Shown here: positions 1 through 8,747 of the stretch, one piece after another
Layout: each line of letters starts with the position of its first letter
How positions within the stretch are numbered: position 1 is the stretch's first letter
NCBI RefSeq assembly: GCF_900115845.1
Contig: NZ_FOXX01000022.1
Location: forward strand, 1 to 47,012
Source: Priestia endophytica DSM 13796
Lineage (GTDB): Bacteria; Bacillota; Bacilli; Bacillales; Bacillaceae_H
Reading direction: 5' to 3'
DNA length: 47,012 nucleotides
The notes under the pieces: generated by a model
Seen by the model: the letters and a program-made list of their open reading frames with translations, nothing else
Told to the model about the DNA's origin: nothing
Database searches by the model: none
Translations under genes and position numbers: made by a program

Positions 1-312
1 ACTCAATACAAGGATAGTTTGGGAACCTTTATTGCAGATTTAGTTTTGCAGATTCTTTCGTGGATGGCAGAAGAGGAACGAGATCGTATTCGGAAGCGTC
101 AGCGTGAAGGCATTGATGCTGCACTCAAAGGTGGTGTATCTTTTGGGCGGCCTAAAGCTCAGGTTAGTCAAGAATTCATTGAAGCTTATAACCGATGGAG
201 AAATAAGGAGATTACAGCTGTACAAGCGATGAAAGAGGCTAATGTTAAAAAGACAACCTTTTATAAATTGGTGAAAAAACATGAAAGCACTTTTAACGAA
301 GAACCTATATAA
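1..312 (+). CDS. Serine recombinase (resolvase/invertase), C-terminal part, 5' end outside window
   Basis: The frame is open from base 1, so the start lies upstream; a TTG at 19 is not a convincing start. The visible 103 residues carry the end of the resolvase catalytic domain ([13 protein letters not shown], then AEEERDRIRKRQREGI and FGRPKAQ). A helix-turn-helix tail follows (EITAVQAMKEANVKKTTFYKLVKKH). This is the layout of small Tn3-type resolvases and invertases, which cut DNA through an N-terminal serine not visible here. A decayed copy of the same gene lies at 15220-15572. Whether this copy is intact depends on sequence outside the window. Confidence 0.75.
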   Translation, partial: TQYKDSLGTFIADLVLQILSWMAEEERDRIRKRQREGIDAALKGGVSFGRPKAQVSQEFIEAYNRWRNKEITAVQAMKEANVKKTTFYKLVKKHESTFNEEPI

Positions 313-396
313 TAGGAGGAAACTCGTCAAAAAAACTCTTGCTCATTCATGATTTTTTCTAGTTAATGAGATTATTAAATTTAAGGAGTGTATAAA

Positions 397-726
397 ATGA
401 CCTACCTACTACAAGTTGATTTTAAATTTGAGGGACCTTTTGGTAATGATCTGACAAATGCTTTTACGGACATAGCAAACAGTATTAATAAGGAAAAGGG
501 GTTCATATGGAAGATATGGACAGAAAATAAAGAAGCTAAAGAAGCCGGGGGAATCTATCTGTTTGAAACAAAAGAAGATGCCGAAAAGTATTTAGATATG
601 CATACGAAAAGATTAAAAGGATTTGGCATTATAGGTATTAAAGGAAAGATTTTTGAGACAAATGAACAGCTTACTACTCTTAATCGTGGACCTTTAAAGC
701 TTACTAAAGAAAAAAGGGATTTTTAA
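397..726 (+). CDS. ydhR: YdhR-like putative monooxygenase
   Basis: A 109-residue protein that follows E. coli YdhR almost from end to end: LLQVDFKFEGPFGND, INKEKGFIWKIWTEN, EAGGIYLFETKEDAEKYL, HTKRLKGFGI and a C-terminal INEQL-like segment. YdhR is a small dimeric alpha-beta-barrel protein (ABM-like fold) with presumed monooxygenase activity; its substrate is unknown. I chose the ATG at 397 because AAGGAG lies just upstream (383-388); an in-frame ATG at 388 overlaps that site. It stands alone between a recombinase fragment and a DUF3231 gene on the other strand. Confidence 0.85.
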   Translation: MTYLLQVDFKFEGPFGNDLTNAFTDIANSINKEKGFIWKIWTENKEAKEAGGIYLFETKEDAEKYLDMHTKRLKGFGIIGIKGKIFETNEQLTTLNRGPLKLTKEKRDF

Positions 727-1214
727 TCCACCTTTTTTTCAAGCACACTTGAATTTTATCTCATCACGATGTCTAAATAATACTTACGTTACTTGAACTG
801 ATATCTATACATATCCTAATATTTATCATGCTTTATATCTATTTCTTCTGTCTTTTCTTTAGTGACTTTCATTGATGATAAAGATGCTTCTTTTTATTTT
901 TATTTATATAAATCAGACCCTGCTATGTATCAAAAACATTCCTTAATGATACATTGATTTTGAGACGTGTTTTAATATAGAAATAAGATGTAATTAAGAA
1001 AAAAAGTCACTTATTCGTGAACCGTCTCAAAAACCATGGTTTTCGAGGCGATAGGTTAATGACTTAAAATAAAGGTAGATACTAAACATAGGCTTTACGG
1101 AAACAAAATTCTCTTTTCATCCATTTTAATAATCATGCAAAGTAAAAAAAGAGAGGATCTTCCTCCCTCTCTTTTTTTACGTACATCAACAGTAAAGGCA
1201 ATATTTTAATTTTG
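727..1214. other. Gene-free stretch with a palindrome of a repeated family
   Basis: I see no coding potential. At 1022-1048 lies an imperfect palindrome (TCTCAAAAACCATGG and its mirror), related to copies at 2463-2488 and 8184-8210, followed by an AAAATAAAGG tract. The 3' end holds the terminator at 1144-1178. Confidence 0.5.
1144..1178. terminator. Bidirectional intrinsic terminator
   Basis: A-tract, stem GAGAGG/CCTCTC and T-tract. It sits downstream of the minus-strand DUF3231 gene. Confidence 0.7.
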
Positions 1215-2255
1215 TCACTGATTTGGTTTCCCTTTTAAAGCTAAATTTTCTCTATCCACAGCTTCAGGTGGTACTTCCATCCATCCATTTTTCATCATAA
1301 GTTGGGAGGCATCATCTACAAACTTAAATATATTAGTTAATGACTTACCGTATAATAGGGCTAAATCATGTCTTCCATTGACAGCTACGGAATTTCCAAA
1401 AGCCCGTATTTTCATGGAAAACATATCTACTTTATGGAACAACATTAATTTATCCGAAAAAGGGGAAACCGTAGAGGTTGTAACTAAATGATCTAGAAAG
1501 GAAGGAGCAGGTAAGTGATCCTCATGAAGTTTTGTCATATAGCGTTCTACTGCTCTGGTAGTGAGGTCTTCCCCTTTCTTAAATACTTCGCGAACCTTCT
1601 CCATTTTAGCAACTTGACGAAAAGCCATAATCAACGCCTTACTTGTTACATTACTTTCAATATTATCGTATAAATGAGTAATTTCTAAAGCATGTAAGGG
1701 CCGAGCTTTTTCGATTAATCCCTTTAAATAATCAGAACGGGCGATTTTTACGCCTTCTGGTATAGGGATGATTGGTGGTTTAATAATCAGCCTTTTATCC
1801 ATTAAAATGCTGTTGATTTGCTCCATTAATTTCATTGTGGCATCCATACAGTAAAGATAGAAATCCCGTACATCCTCCCTATACATTAAAGGGACTGCTA
1901 CATTATAGATGCTCATTCCTGCTTTGGCAGCATATTTTAAATAGTGAACATAAAACTCATCTTCAAATAATTTTGGGGCTTTAAGGTTCACATCTTCTTT
2001 TGTAAAACCATGAGGAACAGGAATATGCTCTTTAATGAATATTTCTTTTATCATACTTTGGAATTCTTCACTCAAAAATGCAGCATTTTCTACCAATTTT
2101 TTAATTTCTGAGTCTTCAACATGTTGAAGAAAGTAACTAAGAATGCAAGTGGACATACTATTCCCCATATACGTTGCCCAAAGTTTTCCGAGCTCTGCAG
2201 ATGTTAGTCTATCATTAAAAGTTTTTCCTATTTTAGTTGGTTTAATGGTATCCAT
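1215..2255 (-). CDS. DUF3231 family protein (copy 1)
   Basis: A 346-residue soluble protein made of two related halves (about residues 15-165 and 185-335). Each half starts with a helix of the type LTSAELGKLW or LHALEITHLY and later has a proline/aspartate-rich turn (VNLKAPKLFEDEF; PSFLDH). This duplicated helical, ferritin-like layout is typical of DUF3231, a family common in spore-forming Bacillaceae, often on plasmids; its function is not established. AAGGAG lies 7 bases before the ATG. A paralogue of the same length lies at 6427-7449. A dif-like site follows 60 bases upstream of its start. Confidence 0.85.
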   Translation of the reverse strand: MDTIKPTKIGKTFNDRLTSAELGKLWATYMGNSMSTCILSYFLQHVEDSEIKKLVENAAFLSEEFQSMIKEIFIKEHIPVPHGFTKEDVNLKAPKLFEDEFYVHYLKYAAKAGMSIYNVAVPLMYREDVRDFYLYCMDATMKLMEQINSILMDKRLIIKPPIIPIPEGVKIARSDYLKGLIEKARPLHALEITHLYDNIESNVTSKALIMAFRQVAKMEKVREVFKKGEDLTTRAVERYMTKLHEDHLPAPSFLDHLVTTSTVSPFSDKLMLFHKVDMFSMKIRAFGNSVAVNGRHDLALLYGKSLTNIFKFVDDASQLMMKNGWMEVPPEAVDRENLALKGKPNQ

Positions 2256-2316
2256 ATCTAATCTCCTTGAGCTGTTTTTTCTTAGAATTTCCTTTTACAG
2301 CTTATCTATTCTCTGA

Positions 2317-2344
2317 AGTTAACATAACCTTTGTTATCAGCAAT
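2317..2344 (-). other. dif-like (XerCD-type) site 1
   Basis: Left arm AGTTAACATAA matches the XerD-side arm of the B. subtilis dif site, read in reverse, at 10 of 11 bases. Then come a 6-base centre CCTTTG and a weaker right arm TTATCAGCAAT. Orientation is XerD-side left. Homology is inferred from remembered dif sequence. Confidence 0.55.
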
Positions 2345-2842
2345 CACCTGCATCACAATAGATACTGAAGAATAACATAGTGAGCAAATAAAAAGTGAAG
2401 TTTTCTTCTCTTTTTACTTTATCTATACATAATAACAGGGAAAAGTGACTTATTATTAAATTCTCTCAAAAACCACAGTTTTTGAGACATTACTCAGTTT
2501 AAAATAAAGGGAATAGTAGAAATTTTATTTTGAAAAAAATTTCTACTATTCCCTTACACATTTAAGTATGATCAATCATAATAAGAAACTTGGTGAAATA
2601 AAAAAAGGGTTGTGACTAAATGGTTCACATCCCTTTTTTTATTTCACACGGCAAACCTAATTTTGTTTATACAAGATTATCTATACAAGGAGATGAGGGG
2701 AAGGGTTCTATGCAACGTTCTTCTTCCCAACACATCTTATTATGTAGGACTTTCCCTTTTATATTCACCCAAAATCTACCTTGTATATGCTAATTATAGA
2801 AAGGGATTCTAAGAATATATAAGGTTAAGGAGGTGAAAAAAC
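2345..2842. other. Intergenic stretch with palindrome, long inverted repeat and terminator
   Basis: At 2463-2488 is a CTCAAAAACC...GTTTTTGAG palindrome of the repeated family. At 2507-2555 lies a 20-base inverted repeat starting AAGGGAATAGTAG. At 2593-2647 is a strong bidirectional terminator-like hairpin (GTGAAATAAAAAAAGGG and its complement). The open frame over 2612-2812 looks accidental because it runs through the hairpin. Confidence 0.55.
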
Positions 2843-3070
2843 ATGGCAAACAACAATAACAACAACAGCAATCAACTTCTTGTAGCTGGTGCTGAACAAG
2901 CACTTGAGCAAATGAAATATGAAATCGCAAGCGAGTTTGGTGTACAACTTGGTGCTGACACTACTTCTCGTGCTAACGGATCTGTAGGTGGAGAAATTAC
3001 TAAGCGTTTAGTTGCTACAGCTCAATCACAATTAGCAGGTCAAGCAGGAACAACTAATGTATTTCGCTAA
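2843..3070 (+). CDS. Alpha/beta-type small acid-soluble spore protein
   Basis: A 75-residue DNA-binding spore protein. It begins with an Asn-rich run, then [23 protein letters not shown], which contains the germination protease (GPR) cleavage motif YEIASEFGV. The DNA-binding half follows ([21 protein letters not shown]). Such proteins coat forespore DNA and are degraded on germination. The ribosome site AAGGAGGTG lies 7 bases before the ATG. It is a single-gene unit lying between dif-like sites 1 and 2. Expression by sigma G is expected for the family, but I could not fix a promoter. Confidence 0.95.
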   Translation: MANNNNNNSNQLLVAGAEQALEQMKYEIASEFGVQLGADTTSRANGSVGGEITKRLVATAQSQLAGQAGTTNVFR

Positions 3071-3101
3071 TTCCTCAACAATTCAATAGCTGTCATAGCT
3101 T

Positions 3102-3129
3102 AGGCTACCTATTTTTATAGGTAGCCTTT
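3102..3129 (+). terminator. Terminator of the SASP gene
   Basis: Nine-base stem AGGCTACCT/AGGTAGCCT, AT-rich loop, short T-tract, 30 bases after the stop. Confidence 0.8.
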
Positions 3130-3193
3130 CATATGCCATGCATGTTTACAATAGTAGATAGGAAAAACTTTTTCAATAATATTCCATAAGTCT

Positions 3194-3221
3194 AATTAAC
3201 ATAATCTTAATGATCAGAAAC
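3194..3221 (-). other. dif-like site 2 (weak)
   Basis: Left arm AATTAACATAA, centre TCTTAA, degenerate right arm TGATCAGAAAC. Same orientation as site 1. Probably decayed. Confidence 0.3.
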
Positions 3222-3349
3222 CTTTACTTAAGGTATGAAACAAGTAAAAATGAATAATAACCTTAGGAATATCATATATTCCGAAAGTATTCTCCATTTT
3301 ATCTCTACATCACAACCGAGAGAGATGTAATAAGATTATAGGCTTAATG

Positions 3350-3389
3350 AAAAGCAGAGAGGCCCACGAATCGCCTCTCTGCTTTTTTT
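3350..3389. terminator. Strong bidirectional hairpin
   Basis: Stem AAAAGCAGAGAGGC with its complement and a T-tract. No gene adjoins it, so it looks like an insulator next to a dif-like site. Confidence 0.6.
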
Positions 3390-3682
3390 CCTCACATATC
3401 TTTTTACATCGTACTTCCATTACGGAGTACAAGGTTGGAGAATACTTTTGTAGTATGTATTGCTTTCCAGACTATCGTTCTCTTGTTTGTTGCAAAGCTA
3501 AAAGAGCACTTTCCCTGCAAGGAAAGTCCCCTATATAAAATAATAATAACAAAGAATACTTATTATAACATGGGTTGCTCTTAGCAGAAAGTTGCCCTAC
3601 AACATTTAGTTATAAACAATTGTGAAAAGTCATTAGGCATATGTTATCAACTCTAGTCAATATAAAATACATTAGACGACGT

Positions 3683-3730
3683 AAAAAAAGCACAAACCTG
3701 TTTAGTAACTACAAGTTTGTGCTTTTTCTT
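3683..3730. terminator. Terminator downstream of rpsN
   Basis: AAAGCACAAAC-type stem with T-tract. Near-identical hairpins occur at 9199, 40137, 42424 and 45115, most of them beside dif-like sites. Confidence 0.75.
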
Positions 3731-3794
3731 ACTCTATATGTTGCTATTTATATGTTCCTTTATAGATCAATAATTCAAATATGCTCTGCTCTAA

Positions 3795-3980
3795 TTACCA
3801 GCTTGCTTTTTTCACGCCAGGAATCTGTCCTGCATAAGCAAGTTCCCGGAAACAAATGCGGCAAAGCTTAAATTTACGCAATACTGAATGAGGGCGTCCG
3901 CAACGCTCACAACGAGTATATTCTTGGACCTTAAATTTCGGCTCAACATTCTGTTTTATAATAAGTGCTTTTTTCGCCAT
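3795..3980 (-). CDS. rpsN: 30S ribosomal protein S14, zinc-binding type Z
   Basis: A 61-residue protein with the full type Z (C+) S14 pattern: four zinc-binding cysteines at residues 24, 27, 40 and 43 ([18 protein letters not shown], then [21 protein letters not shown] at the end). S14 binds 16S rRNA in the head of the small subunit. GGGAGG precedes the ATG. In Firmicutes the essential copy sits in the chromosomal spc operon; this one stands alone with its own terminator, so it is most likely an extra plasmid copy. Confidence 0.96.
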   Translation of the reverse strand: MAKKALIIKQNVEPKFKVQEYTRCERCGRPHSVLRKFKLCRICFRELAYAGQIPGVKKASW

Positions 3981-4078
3981 ATTGTAACCTCCCTTTAATT
4001 AAGTTAAAGGTAGAAGAGGTTAACTATTATACATCTATCTTTTTTAGAAGTAAACAGGTTCTATATGGTAATTATTAT

Positions 4079-4122
4079 AAAGAGTAAAGAAATATAACAA
4101 GTGTTATATTTCTTTACTCTTT
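4079..4122. repeat. Perfect inverted repeat between rpsN and yndM
   Basis: Two 21-base arms starting AAAGAGTAAAGAAATATAAC separated by two bases. It could end minus-strand transcription from yndM before rpsN. Confidence 0.6.
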
Positions 4123-4279
4123 AATTTTAACTCTTACTGATAAGCTTCCATAAGTATAAGGATTCCTACTCATAAAAAAGCCACAAAGAAATTTTCACAA
4201 AACTAGAGAGGATTCTGATTTACAGATGTAATATCCTCATTTCCTTCTACTAAGAACTATTTTATTTCAAACCAAAATA

Positions 4280-4708
4280 TCATTTCTTTGTTTTTTTAGG
4301 GTCCAGTTCCTCGGAGGCTTCCATTTGGTATTGTAACTGTCCATTAGAACGTTGGCTTGATTTGTCATTGGGAAGAACCCGGTTAGCCATATAACGATGA
4401 AAAAGGGCCTCAAAAATAGTCACACCTAGAGCAGAAGTGAATGTTCTCGCAAGGTAGTCATCGTAAGCTAGAGTACTGGTCATGATCCAGATAATGATAA
4501 AGGATAAAGCAAAATCAGCGATGGTGGCAAGGGTATTATTAGTTCTAGGAAGAATCAGCAAATCTCCCAAAATATACGATATTCCTCCCAAAATCATGGT
4601 CGTCCAAAAAACATCCCCAATAGAAAAACCATTAATTCCACTCAAAATCGCATATAAAAGAATAAAGCTTATAATAAATTTAAATAAAAAAGCTTTTACA
4701 TGTTTCAT
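4280..4708 (-). CDS. yndM: YndM-like membrane protein (DUF2512)
   Basis: A 142-residue protein with four hydrophobic segments (about residues 5-25, 30-55, 62-82, 85-110) and a charged tail ending in Lys-rich residues. The motif GDLLILPRTNNTLATIADFAL is the hallmark of the B. subtilis YndM/DUF2512 family. Its role is unknown, though the family is confined to spore formers. AAGGAGGT stands 9 bases before the ATG. It lies in the same cargo block as rpsN and the LysE exporter, all on the minus strand. Confidence 0.85.
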   Translation of the reverse strand: MKHVKAFLFKFIISFILLYAILSGINGFSIGDVFWTTMILGGISYILGDLLILPRTNNTLATIADFALSFIIIWIMTSTLAYDDYLARTFTSALGVTIFEALFHRYMANRVLPNDKSSQRSNGQLQYQMEASEELDPKKTKK

Positions 4709-4922
4709 AAACTCTACCTCCTTTTCAAGAGTAGATTACTCTTTAACGGGAAGTCTATACACGAAATTCTTTTACATAAATGGTGGTATTTTCAATGAAG
4801 TTGTTTTTTATAAGAAGGGGAAAAGAGTTGATCATATGATGTAGATCCTTGTTTTACAGGGAGGTTTTTTTACAGAGTTAACTTGGTAGACAGCTTCGTC
4901 TTGTATGAAAAGCATAAAAATT

Positions 4923-5549
4923 TTAAGTAAATAACAGCAAAAAGGCTTGATACCCAAAGTATAATCCAAATCCTATTAAAGAAAGCCCGGATAAGACTGA
5001 GATAATAATAAGTATTTTCGTGCTCAAAAAGTTCCGGAAGCTACTTGCTATAACGGCCATCGTAATATCCCACAAGAGAACACCCAAAATGATAGCTCCA
5101 CTATATAGTAAAAGTTGACTAAACTCATAAGCTGTTGCAGCATTTGCTAATACTGATCCATAAATCCCTAACCAAAATAAAATGGTTAAGGGATTAGACA
5201 AGGACATAAAGAAGCCAGACATGAAGGACTTCGTAAGTGTTTCATTTCCCCGTTTTTGATTTAATTCAAGCTTACCAGCTCCAATCAGACTTTCAATCCC
5301 CGTATAGGTTAGTACAAAAAAGCCAAACAACCATAAGAAGGTTTTCATAAAAGGTGCTTCTAAAAACTGAACAACGCCTAAATAAACCAGCATCATATAT
5401 AACACATCTACTACCATTGCACCTAAACCAACAAACCATGCATGGAGGAAACCACCTTTTATTCCTTTATCTAGTTGAGCTGCATTGACTGGACCGATTG
5501 GCGCGGCTAAAGACAAACCTAAAAATATATAACTAAAAAAAACACTCAT
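4923..5549 (-). CDS. LysE/RhtB-family amino-acid exporter
   Basis: A 208-residue inner-membrane protein with about six hydrophobic segments. The N-terminus LGLSLAAPIGPVNAAQLDKGIKGGF is the LysE/RhtB signature, and SNPLTILFWLGIYG is the second conserved Asn-Pro motif. Such proteins export amino acids or analogues by proton exchange; the substrate cannot be told. GGGGGA precedes the ATG. A truncated relative is at 43562-43951. Confidence 0.88.
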   Translation of the reverse strand: MSVFFSYIFLGLSLAAPIGPVNAAQLDKGIKGGFLHAWFVGLGAMVVDVLYMMLVYLGVVQFLEAPFMKTFLWLFGFFVLTYTGIESLIGAGKLELNQKRGNETLTKSFMSGFFMSLSNPLTILFWLGIYGSVLANAATAYEFSQLLLYSGAIILGVLLWDITMAVIASSFRNFLSTKILIIISVLSGLSLIGFGLYFGYQAFLLLFT

Positions 5550-6323
5550 TAACGAATCCCCCTACATACAATTTTCAGCCTATAGACTTTCCCATACATT
5601 CTATTCAGGGAACAACGCTTGTACAACTTAAAATTCAACATGAAAATTGTAATAAAACCGTGATAAAGGATGGCTACAACATCTGTTTTTGTTAGTAAAA
5701 GTCCTTTTCCTAAAAGTTTTTATAAAGTAAAAACATAAAATAAATAAAATCCTAACGAGCTTACAAAAGCTTGTACAGGAATTCAATTGTATTGCTATCC
5801 CTGACTACAGAAGATATGTAAATTAATTAAAGTTGAAATGAATCATCTCCCATATTTTGAGCAAACTATAAGAGATGTTATGGGTATTCTAGCCATGTAA
5901 ACTTCACAAACCTATTCCTTAACGTTTTACAACCCAAAAACGACCTTTGCCATAAGAGGTCGTTTTTAAGGTGTAAATGTATATATTTTTAATACCTTGA
6001 ACAAACTACTGAAGATGTGTAAAATATCGCTCTCAAAAGTTGATGTATAACAGAGAGAACTACTGAATCCAAGCAGTAGTTCTCTCTGTTTTTATGATGT
6101 ATAAAATATTTATCTTTAGTTTATATACATAATGTATCGTATAAATAAAAATAACAATAATTTTGAGTATAGAGCATATACTAAAAGGAAAAGTCATAAC
6201 AGACAGAAGTTGGATTGTCACAAAGAGAGAGCTAGAGGTCTCTCTTTTTTTAGTAGTAATGACACTACCTATGAGAAAACGGCGTCATGGCCAAACTATA
6301 ATATGAATACTCTATAAAAAGTT
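5550..6323. other. Gene-free stretch with three terminators
   Basis: No convincing gene. Hairpins with T-tracts lie at 5936-5967 (ACGACCT/AGGTCGT), 6049-6093 (CAGAGAGAACTACTG and complement) and 6222-6251. Just before the second is a motif (AACAAACTACTGAAGATGTG) that recurs at 11272 and 24845. Confidence 0.55.
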
Positions 6324-6351
6324 AGTTAACATAATCTTTGTTATAAGAAGA
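6324..6351 (-). other. dif-like site 3
   Basis: Left arm AGTTAACATAA (10 of 11 to the B. subtilis XerD-side arm), centre TCTTTG, right arm TTATAAGAAGA (8 of 11 to the XerC-side arm). A terminator lies on each side. Confidence 0.65.
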
Positions 6352-6385
6352 AAAGCCGTTGGAACCTCATATCCAACGGCTTTTT
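6351..6385. terminator. Bidirectional terminator after DUF3231 copy 2
   Basis: Stem AAAAGCCGTTGGA/TCCAACGGCTTTT with T-tract, ending minus-strand transcription. Confidence 0.8.
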
Positions 6386-6426
6386 ACATAGGAATCATCA
6401 TATAAACCATGTTTCTTTTAACCAAA

Positions 6427-7449
6427 TTATTTCATCGTATCTTTTTTATTGGTTAGTTGGTCCTTATCCATTGTCGGAGGTGGTTGCTCCATCCATGCAT
6501 GATCAATCATGAGCTCGCCTCCATCTTTAGCATATTGAGCAATCTCCATCGCTAATCGTTCATAATTTACAATAAGGTCGTTTCTTTGACTCGCAGCAGC
6601 TGCTGTAGCATAATTTCCTGATCCTGCGGCACTCATAAAACTCATATGGAACATGGTTAATTTATCCGAAAAAGGTGGTATTGTTGAATCGGTAATGCCA
6701 ACATCTGATGAAACAGGAGGCTGTATATCATTTTCAAGCAGAACCTTTGTAAAGATATCCACGTGCTTTTTCGAAATATCCCGTCCTCTTAACATCCATT
6801 TTCGGATTTTTTCTCTTGGTGAGGTTTGAGCAAAACTAATGGCTAACTTTGTTCCCATGATGTTGGTTTGGATATTCATGAATAAATATGATATTTCAAC
6901 AGCATTTAAAGGTCTCTGTTTACTAAAAATAGAAAACCCACTTAGGTATTTTCTAGCGTCTACATAATCGGTTTGAGTGGGATAAGGGATAGAAGGCGCT
7001 CGAACAAATAATCCTTTTGAAAGAGCCACTTTTGCACTGCGCTCGTATAATTCGGATGTTTCGTTTAAACCTTCTCTGTAATAAGCTCTCATATCCTCTC
7101 TAGCGCTCATAGAAATAAATCCGCCGTATCCGAGTAACCCAACTTTAGCCATATGGTTGATATACGTTAGCATAAAAGGGTCTGTATAGAGAGCAGGGGC
7201 ATTCAAATTCACATCCTCATCACTAAACCCTGTTGGTATTGGGATTTGTTCCTCTTGAAAAATCGTTGTTAATTTTTCTAAATGGGTAGATGAACTATCA
7301 TAAGAAAATTGGACAATTGACTTAATTTCTTCATCTTGTACATGTTTTAAGAAATAACCTAACACACATTTGGACATACTATCATTCATATAGCTCGTCC
7401 ATATCGAAGCTATTTCAGATGAAGTTAATTTTGCTTGATATTCAGTCAT
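6427..7449 (-). CDS. DUF3231 family protein (copy 2)
   Basis: A 340-residue paralogue of the gene at 1215-2255, with the same two-half layout: LTSSEIASIWTSYMNDSMSKC, then DEDVNLNAPALYTDPF, then the second half from LNAVEISYLFMNI to PPFSDKLTMFHMSF. The two copies share an N-terminal core and a C-terminal WMEQPPP/WMEVPPE motif. GGAGG precedes the ATG by 10 bases. It is a single-gene unit between dif-like sites 3 and 4. Function unknown. Confidence 0.85.
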   Translation of the reverse strand: MTEYQAKLTSSEIASIWTSYMNDSMSKCVLGYFLKHVQDEEIKSIVQFSYDSSSTHLEKLTTIFQEEQIPIPTGFSDEDVNLNAPALYTDPFMLTYINHMAKVGLLGYGGFISMSAREDMRAYYREGLNETSELYERSAKVALSKGLFVRAPSIPYPTQTDYVDARKYLSGFSIFSKQRPLNAVEISYLFMNIQTNIMGTKLAISFAQTSPREKIRKWMLRGRDISKKHVDIFTKVLLENDIQPPVSSDVGITDSTIPPFSDKLTMFHMSFMSAAGSGNYATAAAASQRNDLIVNYERLAMEIAQYAKDGGELMIDHAWMEQPPPTMDKDQLTNKKDTMK

Positions 7450-7516
7450 AGTGGATGAACCTCCAAAGAATATTTTTTATGGGATGAATATATTCTTTGT
7501 TTAAAAACTGTATATT

Positions 7517-7558
7517 ATGACAGAAGCCCGGGAAAGAATTTTCCCTGGCTTCTGTCAT
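7517..7558. terminator. Perfect bidirectional hairpin
   Basis: Stem ATGACAGAAGCC...GGCTTCTGTCAT. It lies upstream of the DUF3231 start and downstream of the Sda-like gene, so it probably ends the latter. The rest of 7450-7759 shows no gene. Confidence 0.65.
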
Positions 7559-7759
7559 ATTTTGATTTATAGATAGAAACGATGCTAATTCTAGGTAGAG
7601 AGCATATAGTAAAAGCAAATTCCATACAACACCGAAATGGAGTCGTTTTGAAGAGAAAGATACCTCCAAATCTCTCTTTTCTTAAATAGTAATAAAACAA
7701 GTCATAAGAAAATAGAAATAACGAACACTTAGTTATGTAACTTGACATAGCACTTATCA

Positions 7760-7921
7760 TTACTTAATTCTCTTAAGATAAGTTGGTTTATCTGTTCTTA
7801 AGTTTCTTCTTTTAATTTCATCATAAATGATTTTCTTAAGTTCATCATCAAGTTCTTGTTCAACAACCAAAGCGTAAAATCTTATCAATACATCATTCGG
7901 GGTAAGAAACCAGGGGGACAT
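7760..7921 (-). CDS. sda: Sda-like sporulation checkpoint peptide
   Basis: A 53-residue frame. Its core LTPNDVLIRFYALVVEQELD, followed by DELKKIIYDEIKRRNL, matches the helical hairpin of Sda (compare LSDELLIESYFKA...EFIELIENEIKRRSL). Sda binds the sporulation kinase KinA and blocks its autophosphorylation when replication is disturbed. The helix-turn-helix spacing and the EIKRR motif are what persuade me. AAAGGTGATGG lies upstream of the ATG at a slightly long distance. It is a single gene before dif-like site 4. That it acts as a true kinase inhibitor is inference. Confidence 0.6.
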   Translation of the reverse strand: MSPWFLTPNDVLIRFYALVVEQELDDELKKIIYDEIKRRNLRTDKPTYLKRIK

Positions 7922-8077
7922 AATTATTTTCCATCACCTTTATATACAGATACCAACTTTTTAATGATATGGTTTTCATTAGTTTTATCATTAAACACCT
8001 ATTAAATTAATATACAACGCTTTTTATTAAATAAACCCTTTATTGAATAATACGTGATGAATATCATATACAAAGTT
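7922..8077. other. Presumed promoter region of the Sda-like gene
   Basis: AT-rich sequence without a frame. No promoter could be fixed. Confidence 0.3.
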
Positions 8078-8105
8078 AGTTAACATAATGATTGTTATCG
8101 GAAAC
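8078..8105 (-). other. dif-like site 4
   Basis: Left arm AGTTAACATAA, centre TGATTG, right arm TTATCGGAAAC (7 of 11 to the XerC-side arm). Confidence 0.6.
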
Positions 8106-8112
8106 CGACAAT

Positions 8113-8150
8113 AAAAAACGCTTAGATCATTAACTCTAAGCGTATCATTT
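8113..8150. terminator. Hairpin next to dif-like site 4
   Basis: Stem ACGCTTAGA/TCTAAGCGT with A- and T-rich flanks. Confidence 0.6.
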
Positions 8151-8495
8151 TATCTTTTTAAAAAAGGTAATTATAGTTTAATTATCTCAAAAACCATGGT
8201 TCTTAGGACTTTATTAAACTTATTTCAGGGTAATAATACCAGCATCCCTAGATTGTTACTTCCGGTAAATAATATGAGGTAGTCCTCTTTGGAATCATTA
8301 TGATGTAACACATTACATAGTTTTATTACCCTTTAAACGGGTAAACAACCTACAAACTAAAAATTATGAAATAAGCCTTTTATTGAGGGGTAAAATTTTC
8401 TTATGTGTTTTAATAGCAAATATAAAGTGGAATTATGATGGACTATGAGACTGTACTTAGTCAATTTCTCCATAACACATGAAAGGAGATAAAGG
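8151..8495. other. Intergenic stretch upstream of an 83-residue gene
   Basis: Contains the third copy of the CTCAAAAACCATGGTT palindrome family (8184-8210) and otherwise AT-rich sequence. Confidence 0.4.
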
Positions 8496-8747
8496 ATGAT
8501 TTCAGAAGATATAAAAACGTTACTAGAAACCTTGCAGGAGTATGGGCACAGTGAAATTACACATTCCGTTTTCCAAAATGGGAGAGCGATTCTATCAATC
8601 TGCTATTTAGAACAGGATAAATCCTATAAGATTACCTACTTTAAAAATAAAAATATTGAATTTTTCCAGGGCAAAGAAGTTGAAACGGTAGCCTTAGCTA
8701 TACATAAAGCTATATATAATAATCAAAAAAACTACTTATCTAAATAA
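8496..8747 (+). CDS. Small protein of unknown function
   Basis: An 83-residue frame with an excellent ribosome site (AAAGGAGATAAAGG directly before the ATG) and a terminator overlapping its stop codon, so very likely expressed. It is predicted soluble and alpha/beta (HSVFQNGRAILSICYLEQDKSYKITYF), with no cysteine pattern, signal peptide or membrane segment. I do not recognise a family. It is carried alone between dif-like sites 4 and 5. Confidence 0.7.
   Translation: MISEDIKTLLETLQEYGHSEITHSVFQNGRAILSICYLEQDKSYKITYFKNKNIEFFQGKEVETVALAIHKAIYNNQKNYLSK

Noticed and set aside
19-312. Complete small recombinase starting at a TTG
   Set aside because: The frame is open to the window edge and the upstream residues TQYKDS belong to the recombinase, so it is a truncated view of a longer gene.
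2612-2812. 66-residue reading frame upstream of the SASP gene
   Set aside because: It runs through a terminator hairpin, lacks a ribosome site and has no protein-like pattern.
5878-5905. A further dif-like site in opposite orientation (CCATGTAAACT arm)
   Set aside because: Only one arm resembles dif; no XerC-side arm stands 6 bases away.
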